From NCBI GenBank assembly GCA_964388485.1, contig CAYMAS010000007.1:47552-111551 (forward strand): 64,000 bases of DNA, read 5' to 3'. Source of the DNA: JBCDKH01 sp964388485. GTDB taxonomy: Bacteria > Planctomycetota > Phycisphaerae > Tepidisphaerales > Tepidisphaeraceae. Shown here in pieces: positions 52,982 to 61,720 of this stretch (position 1 is its first letter; each line of letters opens with the position of its first letter). The notes beneath the pieces were generated by a model that was not told where the DNA came from, searched no databases, and worked only from the letters and a program-made list of their open reading frames with translations. Made by a program: the position numbers and the translations under genes.

Positions 52982-53021
52982 GAAACACTGGCGTGTGATG
53001 TAAGGAAACACTGGCGTGTGA
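52982..53021. repeat. Two 17-bp direct repeats
   Basis: gaaacactggcgtgtga occurs at 52982-52998 and 53005-53021, a 23-base period, directly after the secretin stop and before a hairpin. Likely a small duplication; could also be a binding site pair. Confidence 0.6.
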
Positions 53022-53023
53022 AG

Positions 53024-53053
53024 CATGGTCCGGCCCGCGTGGGTCGGGCCATG
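53024..53053 (+). terminator. Rho-independent-like terminator after the secretin gene
   Basis: 13-bp stem with two G-T pairs (53024-53036 with 53041-53053), tetraloop gcgt, followed by tttcg. It would separate secretin transcription from the TPR lipoprotein that starts 67 bases on. Confidence 0.65.
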
Positions 53054-53119
53054 TTTCGTTGATGCCGCCGGACGTAATCAATTTGCCCAGCTTGACGTTG
53101 AATGCGACATCACGGGGTC

Positions 53120-54298
53120 ATGTCCCACGCCAGCAAAGCCCTCGTCCTCGCCTGTCTCGCCGCCATGCCGCTCTTGGGATGTGCGACGCAGCCGACGCAC
53201 AAGGAGGCGGCGACGAGCCGGTGGATCGACGCCCGCGCCGGCGTCTTCGCCCAACTCGCCACCGACCAGCTCGACAATGGCCAACTGGCCGAAGCCAAGG
53301 ACGCCGTCGAGAAGGGGCTGGCCGTCAACACCGACAGGGCCGACTTGTGGCTGCTGTCGGCCCGCATCTCAATTGAGCAAGATGACCTCACCGCCGCAAA
53401 GCAGGCTCTGGAAGCTTGTGAAGTGTCCAAGGCGAGCGAGGACGAGCGGGCCAAGATGCACCACCTCAAGGGCGTCGTCGCCGAGCGGTGGAACAAGACG
53501 ACTGAAGCCGCCGACCACTACCTCGCCGCCGCGAACCTGGTGCCGAGCGACGCGACCTTTCTCGTCGCCGCCTCCGAAGCCCTTGTCGGTGACGGCCGAC
53601 CCGAAGAAGCGGCAACGATGCTGAGCCAGGCGGTCGCCTCCTTCCAAGGCAACGCGGCGGTCTTCGACGCCTACGGCCAAGTGCTGTCGCTCCTGAACCG
53701 GCACGTCGAAGCAGCCGATGCATTTCATGCCGCCAGCGTCTTTGCGCCCGAGGACGTCGACCTGCGTGAACGAAGGGCGTTGTCGTTGCTCGCTGCGAAT
53801 CAGCCCGCGGCGGCGGCGACTGCTTTGGAGCGTCTGGTCGTGCAGCCCGATGCCGCCGAGCGGCCGTCGTTGCGGGTTGCTTTGGGTCAGGCCCGGTTGT
53901 TGACCGGTGATGCCGTCGGTGCCGAAGCGGCGTTCCGCGAGGCGGTGCGGCTGGAGCGCCGGTCCTTCGCCGCCTGGGCCGGTGTAGCCAAGGCGTTGCT
54001 GGACCAAGGCGAACCTGCCGCCGCCGTGCCCGCCGCTGAACGCGCGGCCGCTCTTGCGGAGGCAGATCAACGCATCGAAGCCGACCTGCTTCGCGGCCTT
54101 GTCTTTTTCCGTGCCGGCGACTTCCGCCGCGCCGCCGCCGGCTTGCACGAGATGGCAGAGGCCAACGATCCGTCCGCCGTCGCGTTGTACGGCCTGTGCC
54201 TCAAAGCTCTCGGCGACGAAGCGGGCGCACTGGCGTGTCTCGAACGCGCCAACCGATCCCCCGACTTCGCCGCCGCCATGACGGGCGTGATCGATTAG
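53120..54298 (+). CDS. TPR-repeat lipoprotein
   Basis: 392 residues. Signal with lipobox (ALVLACLAAMPLLGCATQ, Cys about 21), then nine or so TPR helix pairs, e.g. AEAKDAVEKGLAVNTDRADLWLLSARISIEQDDLTAAKQAL and NAAVFDAYGQVLSLLNRHVEAADAFHAAS. An outer-membrane TPR lipoprotein just after a secretin recalls PilF/PilW or TadD pilotins, which help secretin assembly; this is inference from position and architecture. ATG at 53120 chosen so that the signal peptide begins MSHASKALV; a GTG/ATG further up in frame (53102) adds six residues. Confidence 0.85.
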   Translation: MSHASKALVLACLAAMPLLGCATQPTHKEAATSRWIDARAGVFAQLATDQLDNGQLAEAKDAVEKGLAVNTDRADLWLLSARISIEQDDLTAAKQALEACEVSKASEDERAKMHHLKGVVAERWNKTTEAADHYLAAANLVPSDATFLVAASEALVGDGRPEEAATMLSQAVASFQGNAAVFDAYGQVLSLLNRHVEAADAFHAASVFAPEDVDLRERRALSLLAANQPAAAATALERLVVQPDAAERPSLRVALGQARLLTGDAVGAEAAFREAVRLERRSFAAWAGVAKALLDQGEPAAAVPAAERAAALAEADQRIEADLLRGLVFFRAGDFRRAAAGLHEMAEANDPSAVALYGLCLKALGDEAGALACLERANRSPDFAAAMTGVID

Positions 54299-54356
54299 GA
54301 CCGACTACCGGCGGTCGCGAATCATCGCGGCTCCAGAAACCGGCATGAGCCGGGTC

Positions 54357-55478
54357 CTACGAAGCAACGTCCCATCGCTCCTGGGCGAACCACTGGCGGA
54401 TGACGTCTTCGGCCGGCTTGTTTTCCGGCGTGTAGCCGCGGTCGTCAGAGCCGCCGTCGCCAGGCGGCCACTCCCAGACGCTCATGCCGCCAAGCCACGG
54501 CGTGCCGTGCCACGTCTGCCAAAAGCCACGCCACAAGCGTTCCTGCAACGCCAGGTCGATCGGCACCGGCTTGGTGTAGTCCCACGGCTCCCGGGCGGCA
54601 TTCTCCAGGCTGCACCAGCCGACTTCCAAGAAAATCAGCGGCTTGCCGGTGCGCTGCACGAACTCGCCGACGTCCGCCTTAATCGGCTGCCAGCTCTGGA
54701 CGATTTCCTCGACCGACGGGTCCTTCCCGCCGAGCTTCCAATAGCTGTTCATGCCGATCAGGTCAAGTGCGTCCCAGAACGGCACGCTCTCGTAGTGGTC
54801 CCAGTTGCTGCTGTACGTCAACAAGCCGCTGAACCGCTCGCGACAAAATGCGATCGTCTCGCGCCACCTTGCTTCCTGCCGTTCGGTGCTGAGCAACTCG
54901 CTGCCGACGACGAAGACGTCGACGCCGTTGCCTTCGCAGATCCATAGGAAGTGGCCCAAAATCTCGCGATACGAGGCGAACCACGTGTCCCACGACTCAG
55001 GCGACAACGTGCCTCGCCACTCGTCGCCCTTGGGGTCGTCGATCAAGACGATCGGCATGAAGATCACGTCGAGCCCACGCGACTCGGCATGCCGGAACAA
55101 CCGGCCCAGATCGTCGGGTCCCGGGGTCATGCGAAGGTCGAGGTAGATCTTGTTGCTCGTGCCGTCTTCCTGGCGAGCGTCGCAGACGATCTTGACGGCC
55201 GTGGCTCCAAGGTCGGCGATCTCGTCGATGCTCTCGATGTAGCGGTCGATCCAGTCGGTCCGCTGCACCTGCATGCCGACCGCGAGGATCGGCAGGCCGT
55301 CAATGTCTTCGTAGGATCGTGTCTCGACCGGTGGCGGCAGTTCACCCAGCTGGACGCCGTCCTCCTGCAGGAAGCCGGCCCGGTCGCTGCCGATCGCACA
55401 ACCGGCCGCGATGAGGTACGCAACGAAGCCTAAAGCCGGTAACATCCAGAGACGTGACACGTGACCAGCGTACGTCAC
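54357..55478 (-). CDS. GH113-like glycoside hydrolase, lipoprotein
   Basis: 373 residues. Signal anchor with lipobox-like LIAAGCAIG (Cys about 27). TIM-barrel of the GH113/GTA type: IKIVCD-like strand ATAVKIVCDARQ, ILGHFLWICEGNGVDVFVVGSELLSTE (acid/base Glu in VGSELL), LTYSSNWDHYESVPFWDALDLIGMNSYWKL, and FLEVGWCS with the presumed nucleophile Glu, then GMSVWEWPPGDGGSDDRGYTP. GH113 includes beta-mannanases; substrate here is not proven. The GTG start overlaps the stop of the polyprenyl synthase by four bases (GTGA), so it is translationally coupled to isoprenoid synthesis, which is an unexpected partner. Confidence 0.72.
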   Translation of the reverse strand: MTYAGHVSRLWMLPALGFVAYLIAAGCAIGSDRAGFLQEDGVQLGELPPPVETRSYEDIDGLPILAVGMQVQRTDWIDRYIESIDEIADLGATAVKIVCDARQEDGTSNKIYLDLRMTPGPDDLGRLFRHAESRGLDVIFMPIVLIDDPKGDEWRGTLSPESWDTWFASYREILGHFLWICEGNGVDVFVVGSELLSTERQEARWRETIAFCRERFSGLLTYSSNWDHYESVPFWDALDLIGMNSYWKLGGKDPSVEEIVQSWQPIKADVGEFVQRTGKPLIFLEVGWCSLENAAREPWDYTKPVPIDLALQERLWRGFWQTWHGTPWLGGMSVWEWPPGDGGSDDRGYTPENKPAEDVIRQWFAQERWDVAS

Positions 55479-56551
55479 GCGTCCCGGGCGACGACGTAGT
55501 CGCAGATGCCAAGCAACGTATCACGAGCAAAGCCGGCCGGCAGATCCTCAACACACGCCGCCGCCTCCCGGGTGAGGCGGATAGCTTCGGATCGAGCGTA
55601 GTCAATCGATCCCGACGGCCGAACCAGTTGCTGCACCTGCTCGGCCCGATCCAGGCGACGGCTTGACAAAAGGCCACGCAGCAAATCCGCGTGCTCCCTT
55701 GGAGCGGTCTTGAGGAAGTGGATCAACGGCAAAGTCAGCTTCTGCTTCTCCGCGTCGATGCCGAGGGTCTTGCCGACTTCGCGGACGTCGCCGACGAGGT
55801 CGAGCACGTCGTCCTGCACCTGAAACGCCATGCCGATCAATTCGCCGTAGCGGTAGAGCTTGTCGCCCAGGGCCGCATCGGCACCAGCAAACCGTGCCCC
55901 GAGCAGGCAGCTGGCGGCCGTGAGGGCTCCAGTCTTGCGGCGAACGATTTCGTAGTACGTCTCCTCGTCGAGATCGTGGTTGCCGCGGTTCGAGCACTGC
56001 AGCAGCTCGCCCTCGCAGAGCATGTTCGTCGTCCGCCCCACAAGCCGGGCCGCCCAGTTCGCCTCCAGCGGCGGAGGGGCGACGGCTTCGCTGCAGAGGT
56101 GGTAGCTGTGGCTGATGAGATAGTCGCCCAACAGCACCGCCGCCTCATTGCCGCGAAGGTGGTTGATCGTCGCGCCCTTGCGACGCATTTCGGCTTCGTC
56201 GAGCACGTCGTCGTGGACGAGCGTGCTCATGTGGACCATCTCCACGACCGCCGCCAACCGCACCTGGGCCTCGGTCGCCTCGCAGTCGCCTTGGAGCGCC
56301 TTGGCCGATAGGAGCAACAGAATCGGCCTGAGCATTTTGCCGCGAAACCGGGCGACGTGCTTCACGAGCGAGTTCACACAGGCCAGATCGCTTTGCAGTT
56401 CCTCGGCGAAGACATGATCCACTCGGGCCAGATCCGCGCCAAGGTACGCATTGAGTTGCTTGAGCAACGCGTCCCTTCCGCCCGACGGCAGACCCCGCCG
56501 CGTCTGAGCAGAGAGGCGAGTCGGCTGGATGACGGGAGCGGAAGCGTTCAT
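55475..56551 (-). CDS. Polyprenyl (trans-) diphosphate synthase
   Basis: 358 residues from the ATG at 56551 (the frame is open further up but lacks family similarity and is basic). First Asp-rich motif VHDDVLDEAEMRRKGA and second FQVQDDVLDLVGD, both DDxxD, Lys/Arg-rich FRGKMLRPIL and TINHLRGNEAAVLLGDYL. Such enzymes make C40-C50 side chains for menaquinone/ubiquinone (IspB/HepT-like). Product length cannot be told. Overlaps the GH113-like gene at its 3' end; downstream limit of the Mu-like element begins about 290 bases upstream of its start. Confidence 0.9.
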   Translation of the reverse strand: MNASAPVIQPTRLSAQTRRGLPSGGRDALLKQLNAYLGADLARVDHVFAEELQSDLACVNSLVKHVARFRGKMLRPILLLLSAKALQGDCEATEAQVRLAAVVEMVHMSTLVHDDVLDEAEMRRKGATINHLRGNEAAVLLGDYLISHSYHLCSEAVAPPPLEANWAARLVGRTTNMLCEGELLQCSNRGNHDLDEETYYEIVRRKTGALTAASCLLGARFAGADAALGDKLYRYGELIGMAFQVQDDVLDLVGDVREVGKTLGIDAEKQKLTLPLIHFLKTAPREHADLLRGLLSSRRLDRAEQVQQLVRPSGSIDYARSEAIRLTREAAACVEDLPAGFARDTLLGICDYVVARDA

Positions 56552-56842
56552 AAGGCAGGCTGTCGCAGCCTGGATCGGGCCGCGGACACTTCGAACATAA
56601 GGTGCGGAACGCATCTGGTGTTCACGTTCCCGACAGTTTCGTAGGTAATGAAACTGACGAAGCCCGCTCCTTACCGCAACTGGGCCAGTTGTAGTTCGGC
56701 GATCTTCTTTTCCGCCGTGGCACCTACTTTTCCGCGAGCCCCCGCGCTCCCACCGCGCCCGCCGTCGCAGGCGTTCGCGCAACCACCTCGCTGACCCGTC
56801 GATCCGCGTTCGAAGCGGCATCGACCGGTGTTTGTGTCGACG
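56552..56842. other. Gap between polyprenyl synthase and the Mu-like element
   Basis: 291 bases without a recognised gene. It must hold the synthase promoter (minus strand). Around 56630-56655 is a small inverted repeat (cagtttc, nine bases, gaaactg), and near 56706 and 56728 the phrase cttttccgc occurs twice, 22 bases apart. These could be the end region of the Mu-like element (transposase-binding repeats), but no matching copy is clear at the other end. Confidence 0.35.
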
Positions 56843-57203
56843 TCAGAAGCCGTCGTCTTCCATCAGCGTCTGACGCACGTCCACCAGCTCGAAGAGCCGA
56901 AGCGGCCACGGGTACTCGATGAACACGCGGTTCCAGCGGTAGAGACTGCTAAGGCTGACACGCACGTCCGACGCCCGCAGCTCCGCGAGCAGTTCGTCAG
57001 CCGCCCGGCGTCTGTCGCCATACCCGCTTTCGACTCGCCGGTTGTACCACGCGACGGCGGCCGTGCCGCCTGCACCAGCGCGTCATGCCGCGACGGCTCA
57101 TGCCGACCAGGTCGGCGCGTTCGTCGGCCGTGATCCACAAGCCCGTCGGCAACGCTTCGATCGGCGTCGCCCGCGGCTGGTGGTTGCGTTCCTCACGTGG
57201 CAC
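56843..57203 (-). pseudogene. Frameshifted HTH protein of the Mu-like element
   Basis: The GTG at 57203 opens a frame that encodes TGLWITADERADLVGMSRRGMTRWC, a helix-turn-helix-like start as in Mu transposase DNA-binding modules, but stops after 68 residues. The +1 frame, which has stops in the region before, takes up with AVAWYNRRVESGYGDRRRAADELLAELRASDVRVSLSSLYRWNRVFIEYPWPLRLFELVDVRQTLMEDDGF and stops at 56843, a fully protein-like sequence. The join lies near 57060. So either a decayed gene or a sequencing error. The start overlaps the previous gene by 11 bases. Confidence 0.55.
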
Positions 57204-57750
57204 GACGGCCTCCCTTGCGGACCTTCAATCGCTTGCCCTGCACGAGCTGGTACAGGCTCGCTGGGTAGTTGTTCCGCGTCCGCTCGCTGTGCCAGGCCCG
57301 CACGAGCGGTTCGGTCACACGCACGCCGGCGCCGGCCAGCTCGGCCACGTACGTTGTCATGACATCGGCCAATCGCGGCCCGTGCGGACGGATCGCAGGC
57401 GTTGCCTGCCGCCGGCGGTCCCACTCGCGGGCGATGACGTAGCGACGCCGGGCGTCGAGTTTCGCGTAAGCCGGCAGGTTGCTCCACCCGTCGAGCGACC
57501 GCGGCGGCGTAGGCACCGACGGCGGCCTGCTGTCGATGCGGGCGTACGGGTGGACGAACCACAACGGCCGGCCACGCGACGACGGCACCCGCACGGCCAG
57601 GCCCAGCCACTCGCCGACTTCAGCCGCCCACCGCTGCACGCTGCGAACTGACATGTTCACGGCCACCGCATGCGCGGCCGCCGTGACGAAGCCGGCCGGC
57701 GGCGACGCCTTGAGCTTCTTGCCCAGCGGCGAAGCGGCCTTACGCGGCAA
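57193..57750 (-). CDS. Putative DNA-binding protein of the Mu-like element
   Basis: 185 residues, basic. An N-terminal helix-turn-helix is likely at VNMSVRSVQRWAAEVGEWLGL (about 30-51); residues 70-120 have basic helices (YAKLDARRRYVIAREWDRRR) and the C-terminus is KRLKVRKGGRR. No family recognised. It starts 11 bases before the MuB stop (overlap) and ends at the next HTH frame, so it belongs to the element's operon, in the place of Mu genes that follow B. Confidence 0.6.
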   Translation of the reverse strand: MPRKAASPLGKKLKASPPAGFVTAAAHAVAVNMSVRSVQRWAAEVGEWLGLAVRVPSSRGRPLWFVHPYARIDSRPPSVPTPPRSLDGWSNLPAYAKLDARRRYVIAREWDRRRQATPAIRPHGPRLADVMTTYVAELAGAGVRVTEPLVRAWHSERTRNNYPASLYQLVQGKRLKVRKGGRRAT

Positions 57751-58831
57751 CGGCGGCCTCCGTTCTGCTGAAGCTCGACAGGTGACTCGCCCCGCGGCTG
57801 TTGACCAGAAGGCCCATCACGTCCCGCACCGCCTTGCTGGTCAGCTCGCCGCCGACCGGCACGAGTCGCGACGCCATCTTGACCGCCGCCGCACACGCCC
57901 GCAGGTGCCCGCCGTCCGGCAGATTCGCCAGCTCCGCCAAGTCACGAGCCGCCGGCGGCGTGAGCTTCCGCGGGTGGCCGTCGAAGAGCTGGCGGACCTC
58001 CTTCGCCGTGAACGGCCCGTCCTTGCCGGCCGCGTGCATCAGGTCACGTCCAACCGCAATGCGGCTGCGTATCTGGGCCAGCGGTTCCCGCTCCAGCCCG
58101 CCCGTCTGGTTCCGCTCCAGCCACGTCCGCACGTCCACCGTGCTGCACCACAGCATCGGAACGCCGGTGCTGTCGTGCAGGTCGCGGAGCGTGTGCAGGC
58201 CGCGGTCGCGGGTCGTGCCGAGCAGCTTGTGCGCCTCGTCGATCAGCAGCAACGTCTCCCGCTCGGCGATGCGTTGCTTGATCGCGTGCATCGCCTCCCG
58301 CGTCGGCACCGTCCGTCGGCTCGGCGGGTAGAGCTTGAACGCCCGCGCCACCGTCTCGATGACGCCGCCCGCCGACGTGGCCGCCGTCTCCAGGCGAACG
58401 ATCACGGCCGCCTCGTCGCGTCGCTCCAGCTCCGCCAGCGCCGACGTCTTGCCCAGGCCCGACGGGCCGTAGATGAGGCCGATCCCTTCCAGGTGTTGCG
58501 CGATGCCGGCGACCTGCAGCACTTCGGCCGCCACCCGCGTCTCGACGAACCGCGGACGGTCCGCCCCGCGGCGGCGGTTCTCGTCCAGCAGGTGATCGGC
58601 CACCCGCCAGGCGATGCGTCGCCAGTTGCCGCAGTACCGCCGCCGCATGAAGTACGACAGCGTCGAGGCCGACACGTCGCACGCACGGGCCACGTCCGAC
58701 AGGCTGCGGCCGACGGCTTCCAGGTGCGCCGCCAGGTCCAGACGGACCTTCTCCGCATCGGCTTCGGTCAACGCCGGCACGTCACCGACTGCCGGGTCGC
58801 GGGCGTAGACGTCGGGGGCGGACAACGTCAT
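57740..58831 (-). CDS. MuB-like transposition ATPase
   Basis: 363 residues from the ATG at 58831. N-terminal helix-turn-helix (about 40-78: GRSLSDVARACDVSASTLSYFMRRRYCGNW), as in Mu B, then an AAA+ domain: Walker A IYGPSGLGKTSA (about 120-131) and Walker B LLLIDEAHKL (about 194-203), sensor-like LWCSTVDVRTW, and a C-terminal DNA-binding helical region (about 270-363). MuB-type ATPases bind target DNA and activate the transposase. Start overlaps the end of the upstream transposase C-terminal frame by four bases (ATGA). Looks intact, in contrast with its partners. Confidence 0.85.
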   Translation of the reverse strand: MTLSAPDVYARDPAVGDVPALTEADAEKVRLDLAAHLEAVGRSLSDVARACDVSASTLSYFMRRRYCGNWRRIAWRVADHLLDENRRRGADRPRFVETRVAAEVLQVAGIAQHLEGIGLIYGPSGLGKTSALAELERRDEAAVIVRLETAATSAGGVIETVARAFKLYPPSRRTVPTREAMHAIKQRIAERETLLLIDEAHKLLGTTRDRGLHTLRDLHDSTGVPMLWCSTVDVRTWLERNQTGGLEREPLAQIRSRIAVGRDLMHAAGKDGPFTAKEVRQLFDGHPRKLTPPAARDLAELANLPDGGHLRACAAAVKMASRLVPVGGELTSKAVRDVMGLLVNSRGASHLSSFSRTEAAVAA

Positions 58832-59688
58832 ACCGCGTCCTCCTCGTCGTCGGAGACGTCGTCGCAGCGGCCACCCCGTGCACCGGCGCATTCCGAGTAG
58901 CCACAGTTAGGGCAGGTGCCGTCGTCCGGCAGCTTGTCGTCGTCCCCAACGTCGTCAAGGTGCGACCAGTCGAGGTCGTCGGGGTGCGGCAGCTTGCCAT
59001 GCTCTTCGTCGTCGGCCGACGTGTACTTGTACAGCTGCATCAGCCCGTTCGGCTCCGGCTCGGCATCGTGGTCAGCCTCCCGCCGGGCGCGGTAGGCGGC
59101 CGAGAGTGTCGACAGCACGTCCGGTTCAGCCGGACGATCGTCTGCGCGGTGCATCCGCATCGACGGCTGGCCGTCGTCGTAGCTCGCCTGCGGCCCAGCC
59201 ACATATCCGTCGTCGGTGCCGACGAGCCGGTACGTCTCCGGCGGCTCGGCTTCGCCCAGCTCCCGGCGTTCCCGCTCGCCTGTCTCGTCGGCCTTCATCG
59301 CCGCCAGCGTCGCCGTGTCGTAGCTCGGCCGCGGCGGCAGGTTGAACGTCTTGGCGACTTGCTTGCGGTGCTTCCGCTCGTCGCTCATCGCCGCCTTCGT
59401 CGAGACGGCCGTCGCGTTCCACGCCATGCGGTCCGTCGCCCGCAGCTCGCCGATGTAACGGCCTTCCAGCGTGTACGCCCACGCCCGGCCCTGGCACTCG
59501 ACATCGGCTGCGATGCGGACCTTCTGGCCCTCCAGCTCGTGCAGCTCGTAGCAGTCGCGGTTCTTGTAGACGTACGGCTTGAGCTGCACGCATCCATGCC
59601 GCACCGCCAGCGGCTTCGACGGCAGGTTCAGCTTCCGCACCTGCTGCTCCGCCGGCATCACCTTCGGGTTCGGGTGGCGGCACAGCTC
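58828..59688 (-). pseudogene. MuA-like transposase, C-terminal portion (separated by an in-frame stop)
   Basis: After the TAA at 59689-59691 the same reading frame stays open for about 287 codons. Residues after ELCRHPNPK read VRHGCVQLKPYVYKNRDCYELHELEGQKVRIAADVECQGRAWAYTLEGRYIGELRA, the C-terminal beta-barrel of Mu transposases, then a hydrophilic tail with a CPNCGYSEC zinc-ribbon-like pair. It could be translated from the ATG at 59661. The segment that should lie between here and the second catalytic Asp, some 100 residues with the third catalytic residue, is missing. Its stop overlaps the MuB-like start. Confidence 0.7.
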
Positions 59689-60963
59689 TTAGGCGGCCTC
59701 CGGGTCGACGTTTGCCGGCTCGTCGCTGCCGCGCATCGCCTGCCGCTGCGCTTTCGTGACGCCGGTCAACGCGACCGCGTCGTAGTCTTTGCCGTTGTCG
59801 ATGTAGACTGCGTCGGGCAGCCGGCCGCTGGCGTTCCGCACCGCATCGCGGAACGCCAGCAGGATCGCCAGCTGGTTCGGGTCGTCGCACGAGACGTACG
59901 TGCCCAGCACGCGGCGGCTGCGTACGTCGGTCCAGGCCGTCAGCCACGGCCGGACGTTCTGGCCCTTGTCGTTCTTCACGAACACGTCGAGCCGCTTGTG
60001 GTCGCTGTTCCAGATTGCATCGGCCGTGATCGTCGTGTAGTCGCGGCGGACGTGCGGCTCGTGCAGGTCCTCGTACGCCTTGCCACCACGGCGGGCGAGC
60101 GTCCGGGCGGCTTCCGGCAGCCGGCGCAACAGCTGACGGCGGGCCGTCGAGTAGCTGCGCCGCTGCCACCCCTCCTGCTGCGCGATCAGTTCGACCCTGC
60201 GGTGCGTGTGGCCGATCGTCCGGCCGCGGTCCGTCTGGTAGAGCCGCACCAGCTCTTCGAGGTACGGGTCGGCCTGCTCGTCGTCATCGGCGGCCGCGTC
60301 GTCGATCGCCCGCTCCCACCGCTCGTCGACGAGCGCGGCCAGACCGATCCGGCCGTCGTCGTCGCCGCGGTCGTAGACCCGCTCCCACGTCGTCAACGTG
60401 CGGACTGTCGGCACCTTGGCCTGCGGCGGCGGCATGAGGGCGTGCCCGCACACGGTCGCGACGGCGTTCAGCCACGCCTTCAGTGCGTCATGCTCCCGCT
60501 CGCCGCGACGGCGAGCGTTCGCCCGCACGTCGGCGGCGGCGACGATCATCGCCCGCTTCCAGTGCAGGATGCGACCTTGCCAGCCGGTTAGGACCGTGTC
60601 GTCGTAGTTGCACGACTTGTCGCTGAAGGGCACCGTGATCGCCGGGTGGGCGTGCGTCCACACGAGCCATCGCCGCTTCTTACCGGTGCCGCGGTTCTCG
60701 TCGACTGCCAGCCCTTGCTTCTCCCACCGCGGGCACCACGTCAGCTGCATCGCCCGCTTCGTCGGCGGCGAGCCGGGGCCACGCCAGTAGCGACGCATCC
60801 GCTGCCACGCCTCGTGCAGCGTGATCTTTTCCGCACCACGTGGCGGTGCCTGGTGGCCGAGCGGCAGCACGCCCGTCCAGCCGTCGCCGTTCGGCGTCGG
60901 CTCGACGGGCATGGTGGGAGCGACCGGCACCGCCGGCACGAGCTTCATCGCGGGCAATGCCAC
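59689..60963 (-). pseudogene. MuA-like DDE transposase, N-terminal and partial catalytic portion
   Basis: About 425 residues from the GTG at 60963 (or ATG at 60948), starting one base into the methyltransferase stop. Residues about 45-230 form the DNA-binding region (HEAWQRMRRYWRGPGSPPTKRAMQ, ...), then the RNase-H core: first catalytic Asp in ITADAIWNSDHKRLDVFV, and second in DAVYIDNGKDYDAVALTGVTKAQRQA. After only 30 more residues the frame stops (DEPANVDPEAA, TAA at 59691). In Mu-family enzymes the third acidic residue comes about 55 residues after the second Asp in a segment containing an ER-G motif; that segment is not here. So the transposase is inactive as it stands. Confidence 0.8.
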
Positions 60964-61692
60964 TACGCCGCCGCCTTCCGTTGCTCGGCATCGGCCGCCG
61001 CCAGACGCCGACGCGCCAGCTCGGCCGTCTTGGCCTCGGGTTCGATGCCGACGAACGATCGGCCGTGGCGGCGGCAGACGACGCCCGTCGTGCCCGTCCC
61101 GCAGAACGGATCGGCCACGACGTCGCCCGCGTTGCTCGCCGCCAGCACGACCCGCTCGACGAGCGCGATCGGCAGCTGCGTCGGCAGCTTGTGCTCCGCG
61201 TCGAGCGGTGCGACCCGCTCGGCCGACGTGCCGCACAGCCGCGGGATGTCCGTCCAGACATTGCCCGGCACCTTGCCGTCCGGGTCCGCCCGCTTGTCGC
61301 CGTACACGGTTAGGCGGGCCGACTCGACGCGAATCGCCGCACCGTTAAAGGTGCGGGCGGTGGGTGACTTGCAGAAGTAGAGCAGGTGCCGCCCGCAGCG
61401 GCCGAAGTTGCCGGCGCGGTGCTGGCCGAACGACTCGGCCCAGATGATCCAATCGCGGAAGTGCAGGCCCGCCGCCTTCAACGCCTGGAACACCGCTGCC
61501 GGCGTTCGACAGTGCTTGCACGCCGACGTCGATCCACGTCCGGCACCACGCGGAGTAAGCGTCGTCGCCGCGGCGGCCGGCATCCCGGCCGGGGCCGTAG
61601 TCGAAGCCCTCATCGTACGGCGGGTCGGCGAAGACGAGCCGGACCGAAGACGGCGCGAGCCGCGCCATCTGCTCGGCCGCGTCGCCGTTCAT
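60963..61692 (-). pseudogene. Frameshifted DNA methyltransferase (N4-cytosine/N6-adenine type)
   Basis: ATG at 61692 (aagg box before it) begins MNGDAAEQMARLAPSSVRLVFADPPYDEGFDYG, with the catalytic DPPY motif. Around 61490-61510 the coding shifts: further on the protein-like sequence continues in another frame with FQALKAAGLHFRDWIIWAESFGQHRAGNFGRCGRHLLYFCKS and ends DVVADPFCGTGTTGVVCRRHGRSFVGIE (AdoMet site F-x-G-x-G) and ELARRRL. The order, DPPY first and the AdoMet motif last, is the beta group. Typical Mu-like-element modification enzyme. The frameshift could be real or a base-call error. Confidence 0.72.
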
Positions 61693-61720
61693 CCTTGCTG
61701 TGATGCCTGCTCCACTCGCC

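Noticed and set aside
58960..60591. Long plus-strand frame opposite the Mu-like transposase
   Set aside because: Val/Arg-rich shadow; the minus strand carries recognised motifs.
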